Assembly: GCA_022769545.1 (NCBI GenBank)
Contig: JALEJS010000024.1
Span: 1-64,000 of the forward strand
Source: Blautia sp.
Lineage (GTDB): Bacteria; Bacillota; Clostridia; Lachnospirales; Lachnospiraceae
Direction of reading: 5' to 3'
DNA: 64,000 bases
A program made the translations under genes and the position numbers. Under the pieces are notes generated by a model, which saw nothing but the letters and a program-made list of their open reading frames with translations, had not been told where the DNA came from and did no database searches. This document shows positions 9,535 to 17,587 of the stretch, piece by piece (position 1 is the first letter of the stretch; every line of letters begins with the position of its first letter).

Positions 9535-10764
9535 ATGAAAAGACAATGGAAGCTGCAAATATTGTACAGTTTTACCGCATTATGGATCATGCTGCTTGCC
9601 GCCGTATCGGCCGGTGCGGCGGAATCTTCTGAAAATACGGTTCTGGGTAGCCTGCGTGATACAATCAGCCGACTGACCAGCGGGGAGCCGGCTGAGATTC
9701 AGAAGCTGCGGGAGCAGGAGCTTGTTACGGAAGAGGAAGGACATCTGGAATATTATTTTTCTTTCCTGGATGAAGATGCCATGAAATGTTACCGGCAGAT
9801 GCTGGCGGGTATCCAAAGAGAGGAAGAATCTTTTTATCTGTCCTATTCTCAGGATGACATTATTGACCGGGCATATCATGCACTGCTCAATGATCATCCG
9901 GAACTGTTCTGGATCCATAATCACGAGAAGGTATATAAGACTACTTATACGCGGGGCGATTACTGTCTGTTTGAACCGGGAAGCTCCTACACACAGGAGG
10001 AAAGACAGCAGATCCGCCAGTGTATGGAGACTGCATATCAGGAAGTTCTTGCGCGGATTCCGGAAGGGGCAGGAGAATATGATATCACAAAGGAAATATA
10101 CACCTATCTGATCGATTCGTCGGATTATGTGGTTTCGGACGACGATCAGAGCATAGCAGGAATTTTCTGGAAAAAGAATGCCGTATGTGCGGGGTATGCA
10201 GGGGCTATGAAGTATCTTCTGGATCGGTTTGGCATCTGGTGCATCTTTGTTGAGGGTGACTCTCTGGACCGGTCGGAAAGCCATGCCTGGAACATTGTGC
10301 GTCTGGATGGCGAATATTATTATGTGGATGTGACAAACGGAGATCAGCCGGATTTTCTTACCGGAGCTGCCGTTCAGATGGCAGAACATAAAACAACGAT
10401 TTACGATTATCTGTGCCCGTTTCCCGAAGAATACGAAAACTGTTATCAGGCACGGAATGAGTTTCCCGTGCCGGACTGCACTTCCCGTGAGAAAAACTTT
10501 TATGTGCTGAACCAGGGCTGTTTTGATACATATGACTGGCAGACAATCTATGATTACTGTAAGATGCGGCTGGATAACGGGGCTGCTGTGGTCCGGTTCA
10601 AATTCTCAGGTGAGGAGGCCTACCAGGAGGCTGCGAAGGAGTGGGTTGACGGAAATTCACCGCAGGAAGTGGCACAGTATTACATGCAGCTTTATGGGCT
10701 GGGACAGGTCGAGTATCACACCGGTGCACTGGACAGTTTCCGAACGATATATTATATATTTTGA
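9535..10764 (+). CDS. Secreted transglutaminase-like protein
   Basis: 409 residues from the ATG at 9535; a GTG at 9523 is a possible alternative with an AAGGA too close to it. A signal peptide (about residues 6-30, ending SAGAA) is followed by an alpha-helical region and a transglutaminase/protease-like core: Cys in NAVCAGYAGAMKYLL, His in ESHAWNIV and Asp in YYYVDVTNGD form the expected triad. Such secreted proteins in Firmicutes may crosslink, hydrolyse or amidate peptides; the substrate is unknown. A C-terminal region of about 130 residues is unassigned. It stands alone between pduL and a membrane protein gene. Confidence 0.8.
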   Translation: MKRQWKLQILYSFTALWIMLLAAVSAGAAESSENTVLGSLRDTISRLTSGEPAEIQKLREQELVTEEEGHLEYYFSFLDEDAMKCYRQMLAGIQREEESFYLSYSQDDIIDRAYHALLNDHPELFWIHNHEKVYKTTYTRGDYCLFEPGSSYTQEERQQIRQCMETAYQEVLARIPEGAGEYDITKEIYTYLIDSSDYVVSDDDQSIAGIFWKKNAVCAGYAGAMKYLLDRFGIWCIFVEGDSLDRSESHAWNIVRLDGEYYYVDVTNGDQPDFLTGAAVQMAEHKTTIYDYLCPFPEEYENCYQARNEFPVPDCTSREKNFYVLNQGCFDTYDWQTIYDYCKMRLDNGAAVVRFKFSGEEAYQEAAKEWVDGNSPQEVAQYYMQLYGLGQVEYHTGALDSFRTIYYIF

Positions 10765-10795
10765 TACCAGAATTGTGGAAGCATGAAATGCGGAA

Positions 10796-10830
10796 CAATC
10801 CGTGTGGTATCTTTTGACCCCAACAACATA
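10796..10830. repeat. Dispersed intergenic repeat, copy 1
   Basis: A 28-base stretch at 10796-10823 is identical to 38287-38314, and the similarity continues to 10830 with three mismatches. It contains ggtatcttttgacccc. Both copies sit in intergenic DNA 40-75 bases ahead of a gene read rightward. A related core occurs inverted at about 58597. Confidence 0.75.
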
Positions 10831-10873
10831 TTGAAGCAATACAATCGTATGAAATGAAAAGAGGAGATAACTT

Positions 10874-11587
10874 ATGATGGATATTCTTTCCAGAATGACA
10901 GGAATTATTGATCGGATTCAGTATATGGACCACCTGAGCCTGGAATCGATGCTGGGATTTGGGATTCTTCTGGTATTTGGCGTTCTGAATGCACTTCTTG
11001 GCTACAGGCTTCTTCGGTTCTGGATGATGCTGTTCGGTTTCGGGCTCGGTGCCATGGGAGGCTTCTTCGTTTCTTCGTTTCTGGATCTGCAGGATAATAC
11101 ATCGCGGATCGGGGTGGTTCTGTTAGGCGGCGTGATTCTGGCAATCATTGCTTTTCTGATTTTCCGGGCCGGTATTTTTATGATGGGAGCCGGTCTTGGA
11201 TTCTGCCTGACGCTTTATGTATCCAGACCAACCACATCCCTTGCATTCTTTCTGTGTATTCTTGCAGGTGTGATTCTCGGTGCTTTGACACTGAAATTTT
11301 CCAGAGGAATCATCATAGTAGGAACGAGTATTCTCGGCGGTACACTTGCCGGAATGTCCCTGGCAAAGCTTGGCGGGATGGATGAGATCCCATTTGGTGT
11401 GGGAATGTCTCTCGGAATCATCGCCCTCGGAATGATTGTTCAGTTTGCCATAAACAGATCTTCCGGGGAAGACGAGGAGGAAGAAGACGAAGATAACGAA
11501 GCATGGTATGCAGACGATGTATACAGGAATCAGACGGAGGAATTTGAGAATCCGGCAGCCTCCGGAAACCGAAGACACGGGGAATAG
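10874..11587 (+). CDS. DUF4203-type multi-pass membrane protein
   Basis: 237 residues with about six hydrophobic segments rich in glycine between residues 25 and 210, followed by a soluble tail with an acidic stretch (EDEEEEDEDNE). This fits the DUF4203/TMEM198-like family, whose function is unknown. GAGGAG lies 8 bases ahead of the start. Preceded by the dispersed repeat and followed by a convergent-free 180-base gap. No function is assigned. Confidence 0.7.
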   Translation: MMDILSRMTGIIDRIQYMDHLSLESMLGFGILLVFGVLNALLGYRLLRFWMMLFGFGLGAMGGFFVSSFLDLQDNTSRIGVVLLGGVILAIIAFLIFRAGIFMMGAGLGFCLTLYVSRPTTSLAFFLCILAGVILGALTLKFSRGIIIVGTSILGGTLAGMSLAKLGGMDEIPFGVGMSLGIIALGMIVQFAINRSSGEDEEEEDEDNEAWYADDVYRNQTEEFENPAASGNRRHGE

Positions 11588-11618
11588 GCAGGGAATTTGT
11601 GATTGTGTAAAAAAGAGA

Positions 11619-11647
11619 TTGACAATCCTGCAGATTGTTTGTAAAAT
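11619..11647 (+). promoter_or_regulatory. Sigma-A promoter of the carbohydrate ABC operon
   Basis: TTGACA, exactly 17 bases, then TAAAAT. The leader to the start codon is about 115 bases and holds an inverted repeat (gcgtaac ... gttacgc, about 11683-11724) that could form a hairpin; no known riboswitch class is recognised. Confidence 0.7.
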
Positions 11648-11768
11648 ATAACCATAAAACAAAGAAGAACGGAGTGTACATAGGCGTAACAAATCAGAGA
11701 TCAACATTCGGATTGCGTTACGCTTTCTTTTATGTTTCGTTTGGAAAAGAAAGGGATGGTGACAAGAT

Positions 11769-12998
11769 ATGAAAAAAAGAATTTTTGCAGCACTCATGGC
11801 AGTGACCATGATCGCTTCTATGTCAACAGCAGCCATGGCTTCCGAGGGGGATAAAGTCGATCTGAATGTTATCGCTGCAGAATATGGTCAGAATACGAAG
11901 GCCTGGTGGGAAGATTTCGTAACCGCTTTTAATGAAGACAATCCCGGAATCAATCTGAATGTGGAGGTTGTATCCTGGAATGACATTTACACCGTTGTAA
12001 ACACACGAATTCAGGGCAACAATGCGCCGGATATTCTGAATATTGATGTTTTCGCAGATTATCAGGCAGACGGTCTTCTGCTTCCGGCACAGGACTATGT
12101 TTCGGAAGAGACTTATGCAAAGATGTATCCTTCTTTCCTGGAGCAGTCCGTAGTGGACGATGTTGTATGGGCAGTTCCGGATCTTGCTTCCGCACGTGCA
12201 CTGTATTACAATGCTGATATTCTTGAGGCAGCCGGTGTTGAGGTTCCGACTACATGGGATGAGCTTACGGCAGCATGCGAGGCAATCAAGGCATACGATG
12301 ACAGTATTTATCCGTGGGGCATTGATATGACCACAGATGAAGGTCAGGCTGCATTTGCATATTATACATGGAACAACGGCGGCGGATTCGTGGATGAGAA
12401 CGGCGACTGGGCTCTGAACAGCGATGCAAACGTTGAGGCTATCGAATATGCGATCAGTCTTGTTAATTCCGGATATACAAACAGTGATCCGGCTAACGAC
12501 ACACGTTATGATCTTCAGGATATGTTCGGTGCCGGACAGGTAGCTATGGTTATCGCTCCGAACAGTCTGCCGACCTACATCGCAGACGGCGGACATGAAG
12601 TAAACTACGGAGTAGCCGCAATTCCTTCCAACAATGTGGATTCTGTTTCTGCAGGCGTTATGGACCGCTTCATGTGCTTCGACAACGGATATTCCGACGA
12701 AGAGCTTGCAGCAGTTACCACCTTCTTTGATTATTTCTACGATGATGAGCGTTACTCTGAATGGGTTCTGATGGAAGGCTTCCTTCCGGCAACCATGGCA
12801 GGCGGTGAGGCAGTTGCAGCTGCAGACGAAAGCATGGCTGCATGGGTTGACATTGTAGGCTCCAGCAAATTCTATCCCACTGCAAAAGCAGAATGGGCAG
12901 ATGTAAAGCAGGGAGTTATCGATGTGGAACAGCGGGCGCTTCTCGGCGAAGACGTAAGAACTCTGTTAGATGAACTGCAGGCTGATATTGCAGGCTGA
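11769..12998 (+). CDS. Carbohydrate ABC transporter substrate-binding protein
   Basis: 409 residues, type of the MalE/UgpB family (solute-binding family 1). It would capture a sugar or glycoside outside the cell and deliver it to the two permeases encoded next. The signal peptide ends at AAMAS; unlike most Gram-positive binding proteins there is no lipobox cysteine, so membrane anchoring is unexplained. The mature domain has the typical NTRIQGNNAPDILNIDV and WDELTAACEAIK segments. The substrate cannot be read from sequence. No ATPase gene is adjacent, so a shared MsmX-like ATPase encoded elsewhere is expected. First gene of the operon. Confidence 0.88.
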   Translation: MKKRIFAALMAVTMIASMSTAAMASEGDKVDLNVIAAEYGQNTKAWWEDFVTAFNEDNPGINLNVEVVSWNDIYTVVNTRIQGNNAPDILNIDVFADYQADGLLLPAQDYVSEETYAKMYPSFLEQSVVDDVVWAVPDLASARALYYNADILEAAGVEVPTTWDELTAACEAIKAYDDSIYPWGIDMTTDEGQAAFAYYTWNNGGGFVDENGDWALNSDANVEAIEYAISLVNSGYTNSDPANDTRYDLQDMFGAGQVAMVIAPNSLPTYIADGGHEVNYGVAAIPSNNVDSVSAGVMDRFMCFDNGYSDEELAAVTTFFDYFYDDERYSEWVLMEGFLPATMAGGEAVAAADESMAAWVDIVGSSKFYPTAKAEWADVKQGVIDVEQRALLGEDVRTLLDELQADIAG

Positions 12999-13026
12999 TA
13001 CAGCGAAACTAGATTCGAAAAATCCG

Positions 13027-13058
13027 GAGCCGGGCTGAAAATTGCCCGGCTCTTTCTG
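13027..13058 (+). terminator. Intercistronic hairpin after the binding-protein gene
   Basis: A perfect 9-base GC-rich stem (gagccgggc with gcccggctc), loop of 8, then tttctg. Such hairpins between binding protein and permease genes usually lower downstream expression or stabilise the upstream message. Confidence 0.7.
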
Positions 13059-13086
13059 AAGAGGAATATGGAACTGGTGGTGAAAT

Positions 13087-13977
13087 ATGAAAAAGAAGAA
13101 AATAATGCAGGCAGTCACACCGTATGTCTGGCTGCTTCCGAGCATATTGCTGATGGTCATTTTTATCCTTTTTCCGATCTTTGAGGTGTTTCGAACCTCA
13201 CTTAGTGAGGTGAGCCGATCCGGAATCATCAAAGGCTTTGCCGGACTTGACAATTTTGTGAAAGTTCTGAAAACGCCTGCGTTTGGGATCGTGCTGAAAA
13301 ATACTCTCGTATGGACAGTGGTGGTTGTGGGACTGTCTACACTGATCGGATTTACACTGGCCATAGTATTAAACAATGAATTCCGCGGCAGAAAAATTGC
13401 CCGTGCAATTATGGTTTTTCCATGGGCAACATCCCTGATTATTCAGGCCAGTGTGTGGAAATTCATTATTGACGGAGATTATGGAACACTAAATACACTT
13501 CTCTTAAAGCTGGGACTGATCAGTAAAGCGGTCAACTGGACACCGACACCGGCAGCTTATTTTGCATGGGAATGCTGGGTCGGAATTTTTGTCACGGTAC
13601 CATTTGTTACATTTTGTGTCCTTTCGGGCCTGCAGAGCATTGACGCTTCCTATTATGAAGCTGCCACTGTGGATGGTGCCGGATTCTGGCAGAAGCTTTT
13701 TCAGATTACTCTGCCTCTTGTAAAATCTTCTCTCACCGTCAGCACGGTACTGAATATCATTTATGTATTTAACTCTTTTCCGATCATATGGACGATCACA
13801 AAAGGCGATCCTGCAAACCGCACCGACACACTGGTTACTTATCTGTATAAGCAGGCATTTTATAAAGGCAGAACCGGTGAAGCTGCTGCAATTTCCGTAA
13901 TCGGTTTTCTGATTCTGTGTGTCTGTGCCTCTGTATATATGGTGGTTTCACTGAGAAAGGAGGAGCAGGATGGCTAG
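13087..13977 (+). CDS. Carbohydrate ABC transporter permease, MalF/UgpA type
   Basis: 296 residues with six predicted membrane helices. The cytoplasmic EAA loop is visible as EAATVDGAGFWQKLFQITLPLV, which docks on the ATPase. It forms a heterodimer with the following permease. Its end overlaps the next gene by 8 bases, indicating translational coupling. Length and motif are typical for the family. Confidence 0.92.
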   Translation: MKKKKIMQAVTPYVWLLPSILLMVIFILFPIFEVFRTSLSEVSRSGIIKGFAGLDNFVKVLKTPAFGIVLKNTLVWTVVVVGLSTLIGFTLAIVLNNEFRGRKIARAIMVFPWATSLIIQASVWKFIIDGDYGTLNTLLLKLGLISKAVNWTPTPAAYFAWECWVGIFVTVPFVTFCVLSGLQSIDASYYEAATVDGAGFWQKLFQITLPLVKSSLTVSTVLNIIYVFNSFPIIWTITKGDPANRTDTLVTYLYKQAFYKGRTGEAAAISVIGFLILCVCASVYMVVSLRKEEQDG

Positions 13978-14842
13978 AACAAAAGAAAAGACATACATCA
14001 AAAAAGCGCGCACTCCAAAGGAAAAAATGCTTCGTGTTCTGCTCTATGTGTCTGTACTGATTGTGATTCTGATCACACTGTATCCCTATTTTGCCATGTT
14101 TACCACTGCTCTGAAGTCCAGAGCAGAGATTTATGCCATGAAGGGTACCGTTTTACCCATTGACTGGGCATGGGAAAACTTTACAGAGATCTGGAGCCTT
14201 GCACCTCTTGCACGATATTTTGTCAATTCGATCATCGTTGCCGGCGGGGCAACTGCCATAGCAATTCTCTGTGGTATCCCTGCTGCATACGCGTTGTCCC
14301 GTATGAAATTTAAGGGAAAGAAATTCTTTCTGGGACTTGTGATCGTTTCCCAGATGTTTGCACCGGTCGTTCTTCTGGTGGGTATTTATAAGGTCATGAG
14401 TGCGCTGCACCTGACGGACACGATTCTTGCCCTTATTTTCATCAATGCAGCCTTTAATCAGGCATTTGCAATCTGGCTTCTGCGCGGTACCTTTATATCC
14501 ATTTCCCCGGAGATGGAACAGGCGGCAACGATTGACGGCTGTAATCAGGTACAGGCTATGATCCGGGTTCTTCTTCCGGTTGCTGCACCTGGTATCGTGA
14601 CGGCACTGATTTTCGTTTTTATCAATGCATGGAATGAATATACAGTGGCACTTACTTTGATCTCCAGTGATCTGCTGAAACCGCTGACGGTTGGTATTAC
14701 GGTATTTAATGGATATAATATGATTGAGTGGCAGTATCTTTTTGCTTCCTCTCTGTTTGCGACCATACCGGTTGTTGTTCTTTTCGTCTGTATTGAAAAA
14801 CATCTGGTTGGCGGTCTTACCTCCGGAGGTGTCAAAGGATAA
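13970..14842 (+). CDS. Carbohydrate ABC transporter permease, MalG/UgpE type
   Basis: 290 residues, six predicted membrane helices and an EAA-type loop (EQAATIDGCNQVQAMIRVLLP). An AGGAGGAG ribosome binding site lies inside the end of the previous gene. It completes the membrane channel of the importer; the energising ATPase is not in this window. The next gene, a secreted serine hydrolase, begins 52 bases downstream with no terminator between, so they may be cotranscribed. Confidence 0.92.
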   Translation: MARTKEKTYIKKARTPKEKMLRVLLYVSVLIVILITLYPYFAMFTTALKSRAEIYAMKGTVLPIDWAWENFTEIWSLAPLARYFVNSIIVAGGATAIAILCGIPAAYALSRMKFKGKKFFLGLVIVSQMFAPVVLLVGIYKVMSALHLTDTILALIFINAAFNQAFAIWLLRGTFISISPEMEQAATIDGCNQVQAMIRVLLPVAAPGIVTALIFVFINAWNEYTVALTLISSDLLKPLTVGITVFNGYNMIEWQYLFASSLFATIPVVVLFVCIEKHLVGGLTSGGVKG

Positions 14843-14894
14843 GCTGCAGAACTTAAGCGTCAGGAAATTCATTATAGGAAAGGAAGCGAACAAA

Positions 14895-15935
14895 ATGCAA
14901 AAAATATTCAGAATGCTTCACAGGAAGCATTCCGGAAGGACAGGATTAGCCGGTGTGCTGCTCTTTCTCATGCTGATCGCAGCCGTCTTGTCTGCACCGG
15001 CTGTGAAGGCAGAGCCTGCTCCCGGAAGTGAGGAAGAAGCAGAGCTGCTCCGTCAGATGGAAACAGAGGTGCAGGAAGAAGCGGTACAGGAGCCTGACGG
15101 GTCCGAAGAAATACTGGAAGGCGAGGGCATGTTATCACCCAGCTCCGAACAGGCATCTGGAAGTGTATTCGGGGAAGCCTCCTCTGAACAGATGTCTGAG
15201 AAGACAGATGAAAAAATGCAGACTATGATTTCCCAGCTTCAGAATTCACTGCCATCCGGAAACGGGGACTGGGCTGTATACGTTTATGATCTGGTCAATC
15301 AGTCGGAGGGAAGTATCAATGAACATCCGATGCAGGCGGCCAGTCTGATAAAGCTGTATATTATGGGAGCTGTATACGAGGTGTATGATTCACTGATTGC
15401 ACAGTACGGACAGGATTCTGTAGACAGCAATCTCTATTATATGATCACTGTGAGTGATAACGACTGTGCCAACACACTGGTGAGCTATCTGGGAGGCGGA
15501 GATACCTCGGCAGGCATGAATGCTGTCAATGCATTCTGTATGGCGCATGGATTCACCAGTTCCAGCATGGGACGGCTGCTGCTTCAGAGTAATGAATTCG
15601 GGGACAATTACACTTCTGTAATGGACTGCGGACGTTTCATGAGGGCTGTATATGCCGGAAACTCGGATGAATATCCTCATGCAGACGACATGCTTTCCCT
15701 TCTGGCATCTCAGCAAAGACGCCATAAGATTCCGTCACAGATACCGGGCGGGGTCAGTGTGGCAAATAAAACAGGGGAGCTTTCTGATGTGGAAAATGAT
15801 GCAGGTATCATCTATAATACGCCAAATGATGTTGTACTGGTATTCATGTCGGAGCATCTGGCTGACGTGGGGGCTGCACAGAGTACGATCGGCTCTCTCA
15901 GCAGACAGATATATGATTACTATTGCCAGTCATAA
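14895..15935 (+). CDS. Secreted beta-lactamase-fold serine hydrolase
   Basis: 346 residues. Signal peptide (about residues 18-38), then a Glu-rich linker, then a class A beta-lactamase/PBP-like domain with the active Ser and Lys in SLIK, the SDN triad in VSDNDCAN and KTG in ANKTGEL. The Glu166-containing omega-loop motif of true class A beta-lactamases is not seen: the corresponding segment reads RLLLQSN. This suggests a slow-turnover penicillin-binding or other peptidase/esterase role rather than antibiotic resistance. The ATG at 14895 has AGGAAAGGAAG ahead; an upstream in-frame extension inside the permease gene is rejected because it precedes the signal peptide. Follows the sugar importer. 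Confidence 0.82.
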   Translation: MQKIFRMLHRKHSGRTGLAGVLLFLMLIAAVLSAPAVKAEPAPGSEEEAELLRQMETEVQEEAVQEPDGSEEILEGEGMLSPSSEQASGSVFGEASSEQMSEKTDEKMQTMISQLQNSLPSGNGDWAVYVYDLVNQSEGSINEHPMQAASLIKLYIMGAVYEVYDSLIAQYGQDSVDSNLYYMITVSDNDCANTLVSYLGGGDTSAGMNAVNAFCMAHGFTSSSMGRLLLQSNEFGDNYTSVMDCGRFMRAVYAGNSDEYPHADDMLSLLASQQRRHKIPSQIPGGVSVANKTGELSDVENDAGIIYNTPNDVVLVFMSEHLADVGAAQSTIGSLSRQIYDYYCQS

Positions 15936-15978
15936 TATGTACAGCAGATGATTAATTAGAAATGGAGGAAGAAAAACG

Positions 15979-16929
15979 ATGAAAAAAGAAAATGTATGGA
16001 GCGGAATACTGAAATGGGCAGTGATGCTTGTATTTGTATTTGTTCTTTCTGTTCCGGCCGGCAGCTGGATCTGTAAAGCGGCAACGACCTATACCGTCAG
16101 TGTATCCAGCGGATATCTGGCACTGCGCACGGCAAAAGCATATGATGAAAGAAATGAGATCGGGGAGCTTTATACCGGCGATACCGTACAGGTACAGGAT
16201 ACCAGCGATTCGACCTACTGGTATGTTTATTCTCCGAAGCTTGGAAAATCCGGTTATGTCAATAAAAATTATCTTGTCGGAACAGGATCCTCCTCGTCCG
16301 GAACGACCTATACCGTCAGTGTATCCAGCGGATATCTGGCACTGCGCACGGCAAAAGCATATGATGAAAGAAATGAGATCGGTGAGCTTTATACCGGCGA
16401 CACCGTACAGGTACAGGATACCAGTGATGCAACCTACTGGTACGTTTATTCTCCGAAACATGGAAAATCCGGCTATGTAAACCGAAATTATCTGATCGGA
16501 GCAGGTTCTTCCGTAGGTTCCACCTGGACGGTTCGTGTGGCCAGCGGATATCTGGCCCTTCGTACAGCAAAGGCCTATGATTCCAGAAATGAAATCGGAG
16601 AGCTCTACACCGGCGATACCGTACAGGTGCAGGATACCAGCGATGCAACGTACTGGTATGTCTATTCCCCGAAACATGGAAAATCCGGTTATGTAAACAA
16701 AAACTATCTCTACAGCAGCGGTTCTTCCTGTGTGACAAAAACGGTCCGTGTAGCCACCGGATATCTGGCCCTTCGTACGGCAAAAGCATATGATGAAAGA
16801 AATGAGATCGGTGAGCTTTATACCGGTGATACCGTACAGGTACAGGATACCAGCGATTCGACTTACTGGTATGTATATTCTCCAAAACACGGAAAATATG
16901 GTTATGTGAATAAAAATTATCTCTACTAA
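15979..16929 (+). CDS. Secreted protein of four near-identical SH3 repeats
   Basis: 316 residues: a signal peptide (about residues 12-36) and then nothing but four bacterial SH3 domains of about 72 residues, each with GYLALRTAKAYD, NEIGELYTGDTVQVQDTSD and TYWYVYSPK elements. Repeats 1 and 2 are spaced exactly 219 bases apart and nearly identical in DNA, indicating recent duplication. Bacterial SH3 domains commonly bind peptidoglycan peptides, so the protein is probably a wall-binding factor without its own enzyme. It follows the serine hydrolase gene by 43 bases with GGAGG before the ATG. Confidence 0.85.
   Translation: MKKENVWSGILKWAVMLVFVFVLSVPAGSWICKAATTYTVSVSSGYLALRTAKAYDERNEIGELYTGDTVQVQDTSDSTYWYVYSPKLGKSGYVNKNYLVGTGSSSSGTTYTVSVSSGYLALRTAKAYDERNEIGELYTGDTVQVQDTSDATYWYVYSPKHGKSGYVNRNYLIGAGSSVGSTWTVRVASGYLALRTAKAYDSRNEIGELYTGDTVQVQDTSDATYWYVYSPKHGKSGYVNKNYLYSSGSSCVTKTVRVATGYLALRTAKAYDERNEIGELYTGDTVQVQDTSDSTYWYVYSPKHGKYGYVNKNYLY
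16087..16926 (+). repeat. Tandem SH3-coding repeats (four units)
   Basis: Four direct repeats of about 213-219 bases starting near 16087, 16306, 16519 and 16735. Units 1, 2 and 4 share long identical runs (for example caaaagcatatgatgaaag); unit 3 is more diverged. Confidence 0.85.
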
Positions 16930-16974
16930 AGCATACAGTAAACCACACAGAAAACAGGAAAAATAATTTTTTGC

Positions 16975-17003
16975 TTGCAAAATAAAGGTATTCGTAGTAT
17001 TCT
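16975..17003 (+). promoter_or_regulatory. Putative promoter of the Lys/Ala-tailed protein gene
   Basis: TTGCAA, 17 bases, TATTCT, located 55 bases ahead of the start codon in an AT-rich gap. Confidence 0.45.
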
Positions 17004-17057
17004 GTTCATTGTTATTTTATTAAATTATTGTTTTTTTATATTTAAGGAGGCTATTTT

Positions 17058-17441
17058 ATGGCTAGAACAACTGCTAAAGCTGTCGCAGAAACAGTGGAAA
17101 CAGTAGCAGAAAAGAAACCTGCTGAGAAGAAACCGGCTGCAAAAAAGACAGCAGCTAAGACAACAACAAGAAAAACAGCTACGAAAACAACAGCAAAGAA
17201 GACAACGGCAGCCAAAGCTGCAGAGGAGAAAAAACCTGCTGTAAATACAGAAGTTTATGTTCAGTTCTGGGGAAAAGAAGTATATGCAAAAGATCTCGTG
17301 GAATCTGTTAAGAGAATCTGGACAGATGAGATGGGCAAGGATGCATCGGAACTTCTGGATCTCAAAATTTACATCAAGCCGGAAGACAATGGTGCACACT
17401 ATGTAATCAACGGTGAGATTACCGGATTTATCGGATTATAA
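17058..17441 (+). CDS. DUF6465-like small protein with histone-H1-like N-terminal tail
   Basis: 127 residues. Residues 1-62 are almost only Lys, Ala, Thr and Glu ([20 protein letters not shown]), like eukaryotic H1 tails and bacterial HU-tail proteins. Residues 64-127 form a small conserved domain beginning [15 protein letters not shown] and ending GEITGFIGL, which I recognise as the DUF6465 type common in Lachnospiraceae. No signal peptide. A very strong AAGGAGG precedes the start. The tail suggests nucleic-acid binding but this is inference; the domain function is unknown. Compare the similar tail on the glycogen synthase at 60885. Confidence 0.75.
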   Translation: MARTTAKAVAETVETVAEKKPAEKKPAAKKTAAKTTTRKTATKTTAKKTTAAKAAEEKKPAVNTEVYVQFWGKEVYAKDLVESVKRIWTDEMGKDASELLDLKIYIKPEDNGAHYVINGEITGFIGL

Positions 17442-17473
17442 TGTGTTGTATCACAAAGACAGGAAGGAAAAGG

Positions 17474-17513
17474 AAACGGGGTATATCAGGAGCGGTATAT
17501 CCCGTTTTATCAT
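17474..17513 (+). terminator. Intrinsic terminator after the DUF6465-like gene
   Basis: Stem of about 13 pairs including two G-U pairs (aaacggg core with cccgttt), loop of 8, followed by a T-rich stretch. Confidence 0.75.
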
Positions 17514-17587
17514 TATTGTTTCTATTTTGTTTCTGTATGGATTCCGGGTAACCTGGAAACAGATAGAACAGGGAATGGAGGATAAAT

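Noticed and set aside
14724-14894. Upstream extension of the serine hydrolase into the permease gene
   Set aside because: It would place about 57 residues before a clear signal peptide and overlaps the permease coding frame.
16087-16926. Regularly spaced repeats that might suggest CRISPR
   Set aside because: They are coding repeats of about 219 bases in one frame with no spacers; they encode SH3 domains.
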